Of a stretch of DNA of 64,000 nt, positions 45,186-55,093 are shown piece after piece. The translations under genes and the position numbers were made by a program. Each line of letters starts with the position of its first letter. Position 1 is the stretch's first letter. Origin of the DNA: Pseudomonas putida (GTDB taxonomy: Bacteria; Pseudomonadota; Gammaproteobacteria; Pseudomonadales; Pseudomonadaceae); NCBI RefSeq assembly GCF_001636055.1, contig NZ_CP011789.1, positions 4,650,001 through 4,714,000 of the forward strand. The letters run 5' to 3'. The notes under the pieces were generated by a model. The model ran no database searches, was not told where the DNA came from, and was given only the letters and a program-made list of their open reading frames with translations.

Positions 45186-46270
45186 CAGCCGTGCTCCTTC
45201 TCGAATTCGGCCATGTAGGCCACCAGGGCTTCCACCGCATCCAGCCCCAGCGCGTTGTAGATCGAGGCACGCATGCCACCGACCGAACGATGGCCCTTGA
45301 GATTGAGCAGGCCGCGGGCGTCGGCACCGGCGAGGAATGCCTTGTCCAGGCGCTCGTCGGCGAGACGGAACGGCACGTTCATCCAAGAGCGGGCGTTATG
45401 GCTGATCGGGTTGGTGTAGAACTCGCTGGCGTCGATAAAGCCGTAGAGGCGTTCTTTCTTGGAGCGGTTGCGCTGCTCCATGGCCTCGACGCCGCCCTGC
45501 TCCTTGAGCCACTCGAATACCAGGCCCGACAGGTACCAGGAGTAGGTAGCCGGAGTGTTGTACATCGAACCATTATCGGCCGAGATCTTGTAGTCGAGCA
45601 TGGTCGGGCACGTGCTGCGCGCGCGACCGAGCAGGTCTTCGCGCACGATGACCACCACCAGGCCGCTCGGGCCAATGTTCTTTTGCGCACCGGCGTAGAT
45701 CAGGCCGTACTGCGACACGTCGATCGGGCGCGAGAGGATGTCGGACGACATGTCGACCACCAGCGGAACATCACCGGTTTCAGGCACCCAGTCGAACTGC
45801 AGACCGCCGATGGTTTCGTTGGAGGCGTAGTGAACGTATGCAGCCCCTGGGGTCAGCTTCCACTCGTTCTGGCCAGGAATGGCCAGGTAGTCGTAGGGCT
45901 TGGCGCTGGCGGCAACGTTGATGTTGCCGAAACGGCGCCCTTCCTCGATGGCCTTCTTCGACCAGATACCGGTCTCGATGTAGTCGGCGGTGGCGTTTTC
46001 CGGCAGCAGGTTCAGCGGGATCTCGGCGAACTGCTGGCTGGCACCGCCCTGCAGGAACAGCACCTTGTAGTTCGAGGGAATGGTCAGCAGATCACGCAGG
46101 TCTTGCTCGGCCTTTTCAGCGATCGCCACGTAGTCATCGCTGCGGTGGCTCATTTCCATCACTGACAAGCCCTTGCCGCGCCAGTCCAGCATTTCGGCCT
46201 GAGCACGCTGCAGCACAGCGTCGGGAAGCGCGGCAGGGCCTGCGCAGAAGTTAAAGGCTCGTTTGCTCAC
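45185..46270 (-). CDS. serC: Phosphoserine aminotransferase
   Basis: 361 residues. Makes 3-phosphoserine from 3-phosphohydroxypyruvate and acts in pyridoxal synthesis. NFCAGPAALP start, FLQGGASQQFAEIP (phosphate pocket), the PLP lysine in IYAGAQKNIGPSGL, and GGMRASIYNAL at the end are family marks. The start is GTG 46270 (SKRAFNFCAGPA) with GAGTGGA ahead; the open frame extends 27 codons further upstream without support. It is coupled to pheA. Confidence 0.96.
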   Translation of the reverse strand: MSKRAFNFCAGPAALPDAVLQRAQAEMLDWRGKGLSVMEMSHRSDDYVAIAEKAEQDLRDLLTIPSNYKVLFLQGGASQQFAEIPLNLLPENATADYIETGIWSKKAIEEGRRFGNINVAASAKPYDYLAIPGQNEWKLTPGAAYVHYASNETIGGLQFDWVPETGDVPLVVDMSSDILSRPIDVSQYGLIYAGAQKNIGPSGLVVVIVREDLLGRARSTCPTMLDYKISADNGSMYNTPATYSWYLSGLVFEWLKEQGGVEAMEQRNRSKKERLYGFIDASEFYTNPISHNARSWMNVPFRLADERLDKAFLAGADARGLLNLKGHRSVGGMRASIYNALGLDAVEALVAYMAEFEKEHG

Positions 46271-46323
46271 ATCCACTCTCGCTCTAATAGAACAAAATCT
46301 AACCAGCTGGTTCAGCGGTAATC

Positions 46324-46353
46324 CTGTGGGAGCGGTCTTGCCCGCTCCCACAG
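46324..46353. repeat. REP palindrome between gyrA and serC
   Basis: A perfect 12-base inverted repeat CTGTGGGAGCGG / CCGCTCCCACAG with a six-base loop. It can also slow or end transcription from gyrA. Confidence 0.8.
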
Positions 46354-46383
46354 AAACCAGACGTTGCCGTCGCTAATCAGTCA

Positions 46384-46409
46384 AACGGGGCGACCTTGGT
46401 CGCCCCGTT
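46384..46409 (-). terminator. Terminator of gyrA
   Basis: AACGGGGCGACC / GGTCGCCCCGTT with a two-base centre, 17 bases after the gyrA stop on the minus strand; the T tract is short (TTTGAC), so some readthrough into serC is possible. Confidence 0.75.
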
Positions 46410-46425
46410 CGGGTAGTGCACTGGC

Positions 46426-49197
46426 TTAGTCCTGCGGCGCCTCTTCGGTGCCTGCGGCGTCTTCGCCAGCCGTGTCCAGCGCGTCGTTGTCGACGCCCTC
46501 CTCGTCCGCCTCGACGATGTCGTCGAGCTCGTCCTCGGACGGTTCCTGGATACGCTCCAGCCCCACCAGCGTCTCGTCGCTGGCCAGCTTGATCAGCGTC
46601 ACACCCTGGGTGTTACGGCTCAGACTGGAGACCTCGCCAACCCGTGTACGCACCAGCGTACCCTGATCGGAAATCAGCATGATCTCCTCGCCTTCCTGAA
46701 CCTGGATGGCACCGATCAGCAAACCGTTGCGCCCTTTGGTACCCATGGCGATCACACCCTGCCCGCCGCGGCCGCGACGCGGGAACTTGGACAGCGGAGT
46801 ACGCTTGCCGAAGCCACGCTCGGAGGCGGTGAGGATCTGTGCGCCGGACTCGGGGATCAGCATGGAAATCACTTCCTGCCCCTTACCCAGCCTCATCCCA
46901 CGCACACCGCGCGCGGTACGGCCCATCTCGCGAACCACGCTCTCGGCGAAGCGAATCACCTTGCCGGCGTTGGAGAACATCATGACTTCTTTCGCGCCAT
47001 CGGTGATGGCAGCAGCGATCAGGGTGTCACCTTCCTTCAGCTTGAGCGCGATCAGGCCGTTGGAGCGTGGGCGAGCGAACTGCACCAGCGGGGTCTTCTT
47101 GACGGTACCGGAAGCGGTCGCCATGAAGATGTAGGCGCCGGTTGGCTCGGCAACCAATTCCGGCGTGTCGCCATCCTCTTCGTCGACCTCTTCCGGCTCG
47201 ATCACCTCGCCCTCGAGCACCGCGTCTTCCGCCTCGTCGATCTCTTCGTCGAGGTCGGCGCTCTGCTGCAGGGCTTCGAGATCGATCTGCAGCATCGCGG
47301 TGATGCGCTCGCCGTCTTCCAGCGGCAGCAGGTTGACCATCGGGCGCCCACGCGCGGCGCGGGAGGCTTCAGGGATGTCGTAGGTCTTGAGCCAGTACAC
47401 CTTGCCCTTGCTGGAGAACAGCAGCAGCGTGGCGTGGCTGTTGGCGACCAGCAGGTGTTCGATGTAGTCCTCGTCCTTCACGCCGGTGGCCGACTTGCCC
47501 TTGCCACCACGGCGCTGGGCCTGGTAAGCGGACAACGGCTGGGTCTTGGCATAGCCACCATGGGAGATGGTCACCACACGCTCTTCTTCGGGGATCATGT
47601 CGCCGTAGTTGAGGTCGTGACGGGCATCGAGGATCTGGGTACGACGGGCATCGCCGTACTCGGCGCGGATCGCTTCGAGCTCTTCGCGGATCACTTCCAT
47701 CAGGCGCTGGGCACTGTTGAGGATGCGGATCAGCTCGCCGATCTGCTCGAGGATCTCCTGGTACTCGGCCAGCAGCTTCTCGTGCTCCAGGCCGGTCAGG
47801 CGGTGCAGACGCAGGTCGAGGATGGCCTGGGCCTGCTCAGGCGACAGCCAGTACTTGCCATCACGCAGGCCATACTGCTCCGGCAGGTCTTCCGGACGGC
47901 AGGAGTCGGCGCCGGCGCGCTCGACCATGACCTGCACGGCGCTGGACTCCCACGGCGTGCCGATCAGGGCTTCCTTGGCTTCCGACGGCGTCGGCGAGGC
48001 CTTGATCAGGGCAATGACCGGATCGATGTTGGACAGCGCGACGGCCTGACCTTCGAGGATGTGCCCACGCTCGCGCGCCTTGCGCAATTCGAACACGGTG
48101 CGACGGGTGACCACTTCGCGACGGTGACGAACGAAGGCCTCGAGCAGGTCTTTCAGGTTCAGCAACCGAGGACGACCGTCGATCAGCGCGACGACGTTGA
48201 TACCGAACACGCTCTGCAGTTGGGTCTGCTGATAGAGGTTGTTGAGCACCACCTCCGGCACCTCGCCGCGACGCAGCTCGATGACGATGCGCATGCCGTC
48301 CTTGTCGGACTCGTCGCGCAGCTCGGTGATGCCTTCGATCTTCTTCTCTTTGACCAGCTCGGCGATCTTTTCGATCAGACGCGCCTTGTTCAGCTGGTAC
48401 GGCAGCTCGGTGACGACGATCTGCTGACGGCCACCGACCTTGTCGATGTCTTCGATCTCGGAACGGGCACGCATGTAGATGCGGCCACGACCGGTGCGAT
48501 AGGCCTCGATGATGCCCTGGCGACCGTTGATGATGCCGGCAGTCGGGAAGTCCGGGCCTGGGATGAACTGCATCAGCTCATCGACGGTGACCTCGGGGTT
48601 GTCGATCAGCGCCAGGCAGCCATCGATGACCTCGCCCAGGTTGTGCGGCGGAATGTTGGTCGCCATGCCCACGGCAATACCGCTGGAGCCGTTGACCAGC
48701 AAGTTGGGGATCTTGGTCGGCATGACAGCCGGGATCTGCTCGGTGCCGTCGTAGTTGGGCACCCAGTCGACCGTTTCCTTGTGCAGGTCGGCCAGCAGCT
48801 CGTGAGCCAGCTTGGTCATGCGCACTTCGGTGTATCGCATGGCCGCGGCGTTGTCGCCGTCCACCGAACCGAAGTTGCCCTGGCCATCGACCAGCAGATA
48901 GCGCAGCGAGAACGGCTGCGCCATGCGCACGATGGTGTCGTACACAGCAGTATCGCCGTGCGGGTGGTATTTACCGATGACGTCACCGACCACACGGGCG
49001 GACTTCTTGTACGGCTTGTTCCAGTCGTTGCCCAGCTCGCTCATCGCGTACAGGACGCGGCGATGCACAGGCTTCAAGCCGTCACGCGCATCGGGCAGCG
49101 CTCGCCCGACAATCACGCTCATCGCGTAGTCGAGGTAGGACTGTCTCAGTTCGTCTTCGATATTGACCGGGAGGATTTCTTTGGCCAGTTCGCCCAT
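46426..49197 (-). CDS. gyrA: DNA gyrase subunit A
   Basis: 923 residues. The winged-helix/tower domain holds the catalytic Tyr in [11 protein letters not shown] (near residue 122). The quinolone-resistance region reads [14 protein letters not shown] with Thr 83 and Asp 87, the unmutated state for Pseudomonas. The C-terminal beta-pinwheel (about 530-880) has the GyrA box [10 protein letters not shown] strongly acidic insertion (about residues 655-690, rich in Glu and Asp) interrupts the pinwheel and another acidic tail ends the protein, as in other Pseudomonas GyrA. AAGGAA precedes ATG 49197. Confidence 0.97.
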   Translation of the reverse strand: MGELAKEILPVNIEDELRQSYLDYAMSVIVGRALPDARDGLKPVHRRVLYAMSELGNDWNKPYKKSARVVGDVIGKYHPHGDTAVYDTIVRMAQPFSLRYLLVDGQGNFGSVDGDNAAAMRYTEVRMTKLAHELLADLHKETVDWVPNYDGTEQIPAVMPTKIPNLLVNGSSGIAVGMATNIPPHNLGEVIDGCLALIDNPEVTVDELMQFIPGPDFPTAGIINGRQGIIEAYRTGRGRIYMRARSEIEDIDKVGGRQQIVVTELPYQLNKARLIEKIAELVKEKKIEGITELRDESDKDGMRIVIELRRGEVPEVVLNNLYQQTQLQSVFGINVVALIDGRPRLLNLKDLLEAFVRHRREVVTRRTVFELRKARERGHILEGQAVALSNIDPVIALIKASPTPSEAKEALIGTPWESSAVQVMVERAGADSCRPEDLPEQYGLRDGKYWLSPEQAQAILDLRLHRLTGLEHEKLLAEYQEILEQIGELIRILNSAQRLMEVIREELEAIRAEYGDARRTQILDARHDLNYGDMIPEEERVVTISHGGYAKTQPLSAYQAQRRGGKGKSATGVKDEDYIEHLLVANSHATLLLFSSKGKVYWLKTYDIPEASRAARGRPMVNLLPLEDGERITAMLQIDLEALQQSADLDEEIDEAEDAVLEGEVIEPEEVDEEDGDTPELVAEPTGAYIFMATASGTVKKTPLVQFARPRSNGLIALKLKEGDTLIAAAITDGAKEVMMFSNAGKVIRFAESVVREMGRTARGVRGMRLGKGQEVISMLIPESGAQILTASERGFGKRTPLSKFPRRGRGGQGVIAMGTKGRNGLLIGAIQVQEGEEIMLISDQGTLVRTRVGEVSSLSRNTQGVTLIKLASDETLVGLERIQEPSEDELDDIVEADEEGVDNDALDTAGEDAAGTEEAPQD

Positions 49198-49454
49198 GAG
49201 AAGCCTGATTCCTTTTTCTGGTGAAACTTCGCCATATCCATCGGTGGACGAACGAAGCTCGTCGCCGCAGCGTTCGACAGTGCGACGACATACGACAAAT
49301 CAATGAGTTGTGCCCAGGATCTGCGCAATGAAGGCCGCGGAAAAGAGCGGCCTTGGAAACTGTCGGATGGTATCACAAAGGGTTGGCGGGTGGGAGATGG
49401 GGCAGGATGCCACTGAAGCGGAAAGTCCCGACCGCCATCCCCCTCGCGAAAACC

Positions 49455-50531
49455 TCAATGCAAGCGCTTGCGACACATCAACTGGGCGATTTTTGCAGCG
49501 TCCGGACGCTCGACAATACCCTTTTCGGTCACGATCACGTCGATCAGATCCGCAGGGGTCACATCGAAAACAGTGTTGAACACCTCGACATCCGCAGCAA
49601 CCCGCTTCCCGGCCACTTCCAGCAACTCGTCTGCCTCGCGCTCTTCGAGAGGGATGTCATCACCGCTGGCGAGGTTGAGGTCAATGCTGGTACTCGATGC
49701 CACCACCATGAAACGTACGCCGTGGTGCATGGCAGAGACCGCCAGCTGATATGTGCCGATCTTGCTCGCCATGTCGCCATTGGCCGCGATGCAATCGGCA
49801 CCGACCACAACCCAGGTGATGCCCTTGGTCTTCATCAGGTGCGCCAGCGCCGAGTCTGCACACAACGTGACCGGAATCCCCTCATGGGACAGCTCCCAGG
49901 CCGTCAGGCGCGATCCGTGCAACCAGGGGCGGGTTTCTGCGGCATAGACGCGCTCGACCATGCCCTCCAGATAGGCGGCATGGATCACCCCCAACGCAGT
50001 GCCGAAACCACCGCTGGCCAAAGCTCCGGCATTGCCGTAGGTCAGCAAGGTCTGCTCGCTGCCCTGGTGGCGACGGATCTGCTCGATACCGCTCTGCGCC
50101 ATGGTCAGGTTGGCTTCGCGATCGCTGTCGTGGATCGCCACAGCTTCAGCCTCCATGGCTGCGAGCACGTCCTCGTCGGGGCGCAACCGCTGCAGGCGCT
50201 CGCGCATGCGGTTGAGTGCCCAGAACAGGTTGGCAGCAGTCGGGCGCGCCTCGGCCAGTTCGAGGAAGTCCTCTTCCAGCGCCTGCTCCCAGTCATCGTC
50301 CTCGGCCAGGCGTTGACGCAGCGCAAGCACCAGCCCATAGGCAGCACTGATGCCTATGGCAGCCGCACCCCGCACCGCCATGCCACGGATCGCCTGGACC
50401 ACGGAGGCCACATCGACGCAGGTCAGCCAGTGCTCGCGGGTCGGTAGCAGACGCTGGTCGAGCAGATGCAGGGTGCCATCACGCCACTGGATGCTGGTCA
50501 CCTTCTCCGCCGCCAAAAGTCGCTCGCGCAT
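49455..50531 (-). CDS. mtnA: S-methyl-5-thioribose-1-phosphate isomerase
   Basis: 358 residues. Isomerises MTR-1-P to MTRu-1-P in methionine salvage. Motifs: [19 protein letters not shown] (about 49-67), [34 protein letters not shown], and the catalytic [19 protein letters not shown] with the Cys and Asp. ATG 50531 follows GGGGAGAGG; the longer open frame upstream overlaps the divergent gene and is discounted. It shares its promoter region with the MTA deaminase gene on the other strand, a functional pairing. Confidence 0.95.
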   Translation of the reverse strand: MRERLLAAEKVTSIQWRDGTLHLLDQRLLPTREHWLTCVDVASVVQAIRGMAVRGAAAIGISAAYGLVLALRQRLAEDDDWEQALEEDFLELAEARPTAANLFWALNRMRERLQRLRPDEDVLAAMEAEAVAIHDSDREANLTMAQSGIEQIRRHQGSEQTLLTYGNAGALASGGFGTALGVIHAAYLEGMVERVYAAETRPWLHGSRLTAWELSHEGIPVTLCADSALAHLMKTKGITWVVVGADCIAANGDMASKIGTYQLAVSAMHHGVRFMVVASSTSIDLNLASGDDIPLEEREADELLEVAGKRVAADVEVFNTVFDVTPADLIDVIVTEKGIVERPDAAKIAQLMCRKRLH

Positions 50532-50640
50532 CGCCTCTCCCCGCAATTCACTGATCAAAAGCGGACGATTATAGCGAGCCTCGGGCGCAGGCGCTCGGGT
50601 ATACTGCGCGTTCCATTTAACGGAACCCGGTAGCCTGCCT
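50532..50640. promoter_or_regulatory. Divergent promoter region of mtnA and the MTA deaminase gene
   Basis: 109 bases. A minus-strand TATAAT occurs at 50568-50573, 37 bases before mtnA, and a plus-strand TATACT at 50600-50605, 35 bases before the deaminase gene. Neither has a clear -35 at 17 bases. The spacing of the two boxes allows shared control. Confidence 0.45.
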
Positions 50641-51966
50641 ATGCTTTCAGCCTCTTCGCCGCTCGACCTGCTGCTCGCACCCCGCTGGCTGGTGCCCGTG
50701 GAGCCGGCCGGCGTGGCGCTCGAAGGGCACGCCCTGGGCATTCGGGACGGGCTGATTGCCTGGATCGGCCCCCGCGAGCGGGCACCACAGGCGCGCGAGG
50801 TGCGCGAACTGCCCGACTGCGTGCTCACCCCGGGGCTGGTCAACGCCCACGGGCACGCCGCCATGACCCTGTTCCGCGGCCTGGCCGACGACCTGCCGCT
50901 GATGACCTGGCTGCAGGAGCACATCTGGCCGGCCGAGGGGCGCTGGGTCGACGAAGCCTTCGTGCGCGACGGCACCGACCTGGCAATCGCCGAGCAGCTC
51001 AAGGGTGGCATCACCTGCTTTGCCGACATGTACTTTTTCCCCCGCGAAGCCTGTGACCGCGTGCACCGCAGCGGCATCCGCGCCCAGGTGGCCGTGCCGT
51101 TGCTGGACTTCCCCATCCCCGGTGCGCGCACCACCGACGAGGCCCTGCACCTGGCCATCGAGCTGTTCGGCGACCTGCGCCATCACCCACGCATCAGTAT
51201 CGCCCTCGGCCCCCATGCCCCGTATACAGTCAATGACGAGAATCTGGAGAAGATCCGGGTCATCGCCGACCAGCTCGACGCGCCGCTGCACATGCACATC
51301 CACGAGACCGCCGGCGAGGTCGAGCGGGCCGTGGCCGAGCACGGCGAACGCCCGCTGGCACGCCTGGCGCGCCTCGGCCTGCTGGGTCCGCGCCTGCAAG
51401 CCGTGCACATGACCCAGATCAGCGACGACGACCTTGCCCTGTTGGTAGAAAGCAACACCAGCGTGGTGCACTGCCCGGAATCCAACCTCAAGCTGGCCAG
51501 CGGCTTCTGTCCGGTCGAACGCTTGTGGCAGGCCGGGGTCAACGTCGCCGTAGGCACCGACGGCGCCGCCAGCAACAACGACCTCGACCTGCTTGGCGAA
51601 ACCCGGACCGCAGCATTGCTGGCCAAGGCCGTCGCAGGTTCGGCCACGGCCCTGGACGCCCACCGCGCCCTGCGCATGGCCACGCTCAACGGCGCCCGAG
51701 CCCTGGGGCTGGAGGCAAGCATCGGCTCGCTGGAGGTGGGCAAGGCTGCGGACATCACCGCCTTCGACCTCTCGGGCCTTGCCCAGCAACCGGTGCATGA
51801 CCCGGTTTCGCAACTGATCTACGCCACCGGCCGCGACTGCGTGCGCCACGTCTGGGTCGCGGGCCACCACCTGCTCGACGACAGGCGCCTGACCCAGATG
51901 GACGAAGCCGCACTGATCGACACCGCCCGCACCTGGGGAGCGCGCATTCGCGCTGGCAAAGAATGA
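50641..51966 (+). CDS. mtaD: 5'-methylthioadenosine deaminase (TRZ/ATZ amidohydrolase family)
   Basis: 441 residues, amidohydrolase superfamily. Metal ligands are visible: VNAHGHA (His-x-His, about residues 75-81), [19 protein letters not shown] and the [14 protein letters not shown]sp near residue 300. P. aeruginosa has an MTA deaminase gene next to mtnA; it turns MTA to methylthioinosine, which a phosphorylase then cleaves to the substrate of MtnA. The divergent mtnA here supports the same role. S-adenosylhomocysteine deamination is a possible second activity. Confidence 0.88.
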   Translation: MLSASSPLDLLLAPRWLVPVEPAGVALEGHALGIRDGLIAWIGPRERAPQAREVRELPDCVLTPGLVNAHGHAAMTLFRGLADDLPLMTWLQEHIWPAEGRWVDEAFVRDGTDLAIAEQLKGGITCFADMYFFPREACDRVHRSGIRAQVAVPLLDFPIPGARTTDEALHLAIELFGDLRHHPRISIALGPHAPYTVNDENLEKIRVIADQLDAPLHMHIHETAGEVERAVAEHGERPLARLARLGLLGPRLQAVHMTQISDDDLALLVESNTSVVHCPESNLKLASGFCPVERLWQAGVNVAVGTDGAASNNDLDLLGETRTAALLAKAVAGSATALDAHRALRMATLNGARALGLEASIGSLEVGKAADITAFDLSGLAQQPVHDPVSQLIYATGRDCVRHVWVAGHHLLDDRRLTQMDEAALIDTARTWGARIRAGKE

Positions 51967-52030
51967 CCGGCCGGCAGCTGCGGCTGCCGCCTGAGACACC
52001 TTTTATCGAAGTTTTCAGAGGATCTGTTCA

Positions 52031-52729
52031 ATGAGCAACGTCGACCGCGCCGAAATCGCCAAGTTCGAGGCCCTGGCTCACCGCTGGTGGGACCGCGAGA
52101 GCGAGTTCAAGCCCCTGCACGAGATCAACCCGCTGCGGGTCAACTGGATCGAAGAGCGCGCCAGCCTCGCCGGCAAGAAGGTACTGGACGTCGGCTGCGG
52201 CGGCGGCATCCTCAGCGAGGCAATGGCCCAGCGCGGCGCCACCGTGACCGGTATCGACATGGGCGAAGCACCACTGGCCGTGGCGCGCCTGCACCAGCTG
52301 GAATCGGGGGTCGAGGTCGAGTACCGGCAAATCACCGCCGAAGCGCTCGCAGAAGAGCTGCCTGGCCAGTTCGACGTGGTCACCTGCCTGGAAATGCTCG
52401 AACACGTACCCGACCCCTCCTCGGTGATCCGCGCCTGCCATCGCCTGGTCAAGCCCGGCGGCCAGGTGTTCTTCTCCACCATCAACCGCAACCCCAAAGC
52501 CTACCTGCTGGCGATCATCGGCGCCGAGTACATCCTCAAGATGCTGCCGCGCGGCACCCATGACTTCAAGAAATTCATCCGGCCATCGGAGCTCGGCGCC
52601 TGGAGCCGTGTTGCCGGCCTCGAAGTGAAGGACATCATCGGCCTCACCTACAATCCGCTGACCAAGCACTACAAGCTGGCCAGCGACGTCGATGTCAACT
52701 ACATGATCCAGACCCTGCGCGAGGAATGA
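52031..52729 (+). CDS. ubiG: Ubiquinone biosynthesis O-methyltransferase UbiG
   Basis: 232 residues. Performs both O-methylations of ubiquinone synthesis. [19 protein letters not shown] near the start is a UbiG signature; SAM motif I is [16 protein letters not shown] (about 50-65), with [11 protein letters not shown] and [19 protein letters not shown] after it. The membrane-contact region [13 protein letters not shown] is present. The stop overlaps the start of mupP (ATGA). Confidence 0.96.
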   Translation: MSNVDRAEIAKFEALAHRWWDRESEFKPLHEINPLRVNWIEERASLAGKKVLDVGCGGGILSEAMAQRGATVTGIDMGEAPLAVARLHQLESGVEVEYRQITAEALAEELPGQFDVVTCLEMLEHVPDPSSVIRACHRLVKPGGQVFFSTINRNPKAYLLAIIGAEYILKMLPRGTHDFKKFIRPSELGAWSRVAGLEVKDIIGLTYNPLTKHYKLASDVDVNYMIQTLREE

Positions 52730-53403
52730 GCATGCGCCTGCGAGCAGTACTCTTCGACATGGACGGTACCCTGCTGGACACCGCGCCAGACTTCATCGCC
52801 ATCTGCCAGGCCATGCTCGCCGAACGCGGGCTGCCGGCCGTGGACGACGAGTTGATCCGCGGCGTGATCTCCGGCGGCGCCCGGGCCATGGTCGCCGCCA
52901 CTTTCGCCATGAGCCCTGACGCCGAAGGCTTCGAAGCGCTGCGCCTGGAGTTTCTTGAGCGCTACCAGCGCGACTGCGCGGTGCACAGCAAGCTGTTCGA
53001 GGGCATGGCCGAACTGCTGGACGACATCGAGAAAGGCAACCTGCTGTGGGGCGTGGTCACCAACAAGCCGGTACGCTTCGCCGAGCCGATCATGCAGCAG
53101 CTTGGCCTGGCCGAGCGCTCGGCGCTGCTGATCTGCCCCGATCACGTGAAGAACAGCAAGCCCGACCCCGAGCCGCTGATCCTCGCCTGCAAGACGCTTG
53201 ACCTGGATCCGGCCAGCGTACTGTTCGTCGGCGACGATCTGCGTGACATCGAATCCGGCCGCGATGCCGGCACCCGCACCGCAGCCGTGCGCTACGGCTA
53301 TATTCATCCAGAGGACAACCCCAATAACTGGGGTGCCGACGTGGTGGTGGACCACCCGCTGGACCTGCGCAAGGTGATCGACAGTGCGTTGTGCGGCTGC
53401 TGA
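52726..53403 (+). CDS. mupP: N-acetylmuramic acid 6-phosphate phosphatase MupP (HAD family)
   Basis: 225 residues. HAD motifs: [12 protein letters not shown] (about 9-19); II, VVTNKP; III and IV, Lys in [10 protein letters not shown] and Asp pair in [14 protein letters not shown]. It lies between ubiG and yciK exactly as the characterised Pseudomonas MupP, which works in cell-wall recycling to bypass de novo UDP-MurNAc synthesis and so affects fosfomycin sensitivity. A phosphoglycolate phosphatase reading is the usual older annotation. Either ATG 52726 (overlapping ubiG) or ATG 52732 may be used. Confidence 0.9.
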   Translation: MSMRLRAVLFDMDGTLLDTAPDFIAICQAMLAERGLPAVDDELIRGVISGGARAMVAATFAMSPDAEGFEALRLEFLERYQRDCAVHSKLFEGMAELLDDIEKGNLLWGVVTNKPVRFAEPIMQQLGLAERSALLICPDHVKNSKPDPEPLILACKTLDLDPASVLFVGDDLRDIESGRDAGTRTAAVRYGYIHPEDNPNNWGADVVVDHPLDLRKVIDSALCGC

Positions 53404-53451
53404 GCAGTAAGGGCTGGCAGCACACACAGGGATAAAAACAGGGAATTCTCA

Positions 53452-54192
53452 ATGTTCGACTACATCGCCCGCCCCGACCTGCTCAAGGGTCGGGTCATTC
53501 TTGTCACCGGCGCTGGCCGCGGCATCGGCGCTGCCGCCGCCAAGGCCTACGCAGCACTGGGGGCCACCGTGCTGCTGCTGGGCAAGACCGAGGCCAACCT
53601 CAACGAGGTCTACGACCAGATAGAGGCCGCCGGCCACCCACAACCCGTGGTGATCCCGTTCAACCTGGAAACCGCCCTGCCCCATCAATACGACGAACTG
53701 GCGGTGATGGTCGAAGAACAGTTCGGGCGCCTCGACGGCCTGCTCAACAACGCGTCGATCATCGGCCCGCGTACGCCGCTGGAGCAGTTGTCGGGCGACA
53801 ACTTCATGCGCGTGATGCACATCAACGTCAACGCGACCTTCATGCTGACCAGCACATTGCTGCCGCTGCTCAAGTTGTCCGAGGACGCGTCGGTGGTGTT
53901 CACCTCGTCCAGCGTGGGGCGCAAGGGCCGGGCCTACTGGGGCGCCTATGGCGTGTCGAAGTTCGCCACCGAAGGCCTGATGCAGACCCTGGCCGACGAA
54001 CTTGAAGGCGTGGCGCCGGTGCGCGCCAACAGCATCAACCCGGGTGCCACGCGCACGGCGATGCGGGCGCTGGCCTATCCCAGCGAGAACCCGCAAGACA
54101 ATCCGCTGCCCGAAGACATCATGCCGGTGTACCTGTACCTGATGGGCCCTGACAGCAGCGGCGTGAACGGGCAGGCGTTCAACGCCCAATAA
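53452..54192 (+). CDS. yciK: YciK-family short-chain oxidoreductase
   Basis: 246 residues. FDYIARPDLLKGRVILVTGAG at the start, coenzyme motif TGAGRGIG, LLNNASIIGPRTPLEQL, catalytic Ser in FTSSSVGRKGRAYWGAYGVSK with the Tyr/Lys pair. This matches YciK of enterobacteria in length and sequence pattern. Substrate unknown. It follows mupP by 48 bases and probably shares the ubiG transcript, which then ends at the hairpin at 54208-54242. Confidence 0.9.
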   Translation: MFDYIARPDLLKGRVILVTGAGRGIGAAAAKAYAALGATVLLLGKTEANLNEVYDQIEAAGHPQPVVIPFNLETALPHQYDELAVMVEEQFGRLDGLLNNASIIGPRTPLEQLSGDNFMRVMHINVNATFMLTSTLLPLLKLSEDASVVFTSSSVGRKGRAYWGAYGVSKFATEGLMQTLADELEGVAPVRANSINPGATRTAMRALAYPSENPQDNPLPEDIMPVYLYLMGPDSSGVNGQAFNAQ

Positions 54193-54207
54193 CCGCCGGC
54201 AACTGCA

Positions 54208-54242
54208 CCGGCCTCATCCCTGCAAGCGCGCGATGAGGCCGG
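54208..54242. terminator. Hairpin between convergent yciK and undA-like genes
   Basis: A perfect 10-base inverted repeat CCGGCCTCAT / ATGAGGCCGG with a 15-base loop, lacking a T run. Placed to limit readthrough from both sides. Confidence 0.5.
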
Positions 54243-54250
54243 GCACCTGA

Positions 54251-55048
54251 TCAGCCCGCCGCCAACACCGGCTTGCTGAAGGTCTGACGCTGCACAGGCT
54301 CCATTGCCAGGCAACGCTCCAGGAACAGGTACATGCAGTCGTAGCTCTTGCAGATCGCCTTGCGCAGCTGCGCCTGCAATTCCACGGAAGGGTTCTCGCC
54401 CACCAGCGTGCAAATGATCTCCAGCGCCTCCCATGGGTGAGCATCATCGTACTCGGCGTGCAGATCCAGCCACCTCATGGCCGCCTTGGACTCCTTGTCA
54501 CCTCGCTGGATGAAGGCCTGCGCATAGTCCGTGTCGGGATACACCTTCGCCGACCACTCGCCCGTCGCCCCTTCGATCGCATAGTTGGTCGCGGCCATCG
54601 CAATGGCCAGGGACTCGGTCGCACAGACGCGCCAGCACCAATCGTTCAAGCCGTTCAGCTCAGGCGGAACATCCTGGGCCTGCAAGTCTTTCAAGGTAAT
54701 GTCGTGCGCCTTGCACCACTTGACCCAATGGTCGGCATGATTGAGTTCGACCCGGATATTACGTATCAACCAACGCCGCGCCATATCCTCGCCCTGGCTT
54801 CGGCCATAGCGGGTCTTGGTGAGGTTGTGGGCCATGTACAGCGAGAACTGTTCGACCACCGGCCAACCACCGATCAAGTACTGGCGGATGGTCTTCTTGC
54901 TCAGTTTGCCGTCGCTCAGGCGCTGGTAGACCTCATGCTCGACCACCTTGCGCTTGCTCTCGGCGCAATCATCGATCATTTTCTGCGCCCAGTCGGGATA
55001 GCTCTTGGCGTCCATCAATGGACCGATCCGAACGAATGCGTCAATCAC
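54251..55048 (-). CDS. undA: UndA-like non-heme iron oxidase (medium-chain fatty acid to 1-alkene), TenA superfamily
   Basis: 265 residues, all-helical TenA/heme-oxygenase-like fold. It carries a full set of iron-ligand candidates: Glu 66 (GGWPVVEQF), Glu 101 and His 104 (RVELNHADHW), Glu 159 (NYAIEGATGEWSA), His 197 and Asp 201 (LDLHAEYDDAHPWEALEI). These segments agree with what I recall of Pseudomonas UndA, which oxidatively decarboxylates lauric acid to volatile 1-undecene. The thiaminase-type Cys of true TenA is not evident and no thi gene is near, so the common TenA-regulator label is probably wrong. Activity is inferred from residues and from memory of the family, not shown. Confidence 0.75.
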   Translation of the reverse strand: MIDAFVRIGPLMDAKSYPDWAQKMIDDCAESKRKVVEHEVYQRLSDGKLSKKTIRQYLIGGWPVVEQFSLYMAHNLTKTRYGRSQGEDMARRWLIRNIRVELNHADHWVKWCKAHDITLKDLQAQDVPPELNGLNDWCWRVCATESLAIAMAATNYAIEGATGEWSAKVYPDTDYAQAFIQRGDKESKAAMRWLDLHAEYDDAHPWEALEIICTLVGENPSVELQAQLRKAICKSYDCMYLFLERCLAMEPVQRQTFSKPVLAAG

Positions 55049-55093
55049 TGTCAGCTCCTTGATTCCCTGTGATTTCCCGGACGGCTATTGGTG

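Noticed and set aside
47434..49224. Long open frame (about 596 codons) on the plus strand across gyrA
   Set aside because: It is exactly antisense to gyrA in high-G+C DNA, has no ribosome binding site and its translation is low-complexity (Asp/Leu/Gln/His rich). It is a mirror frame of the real gene.
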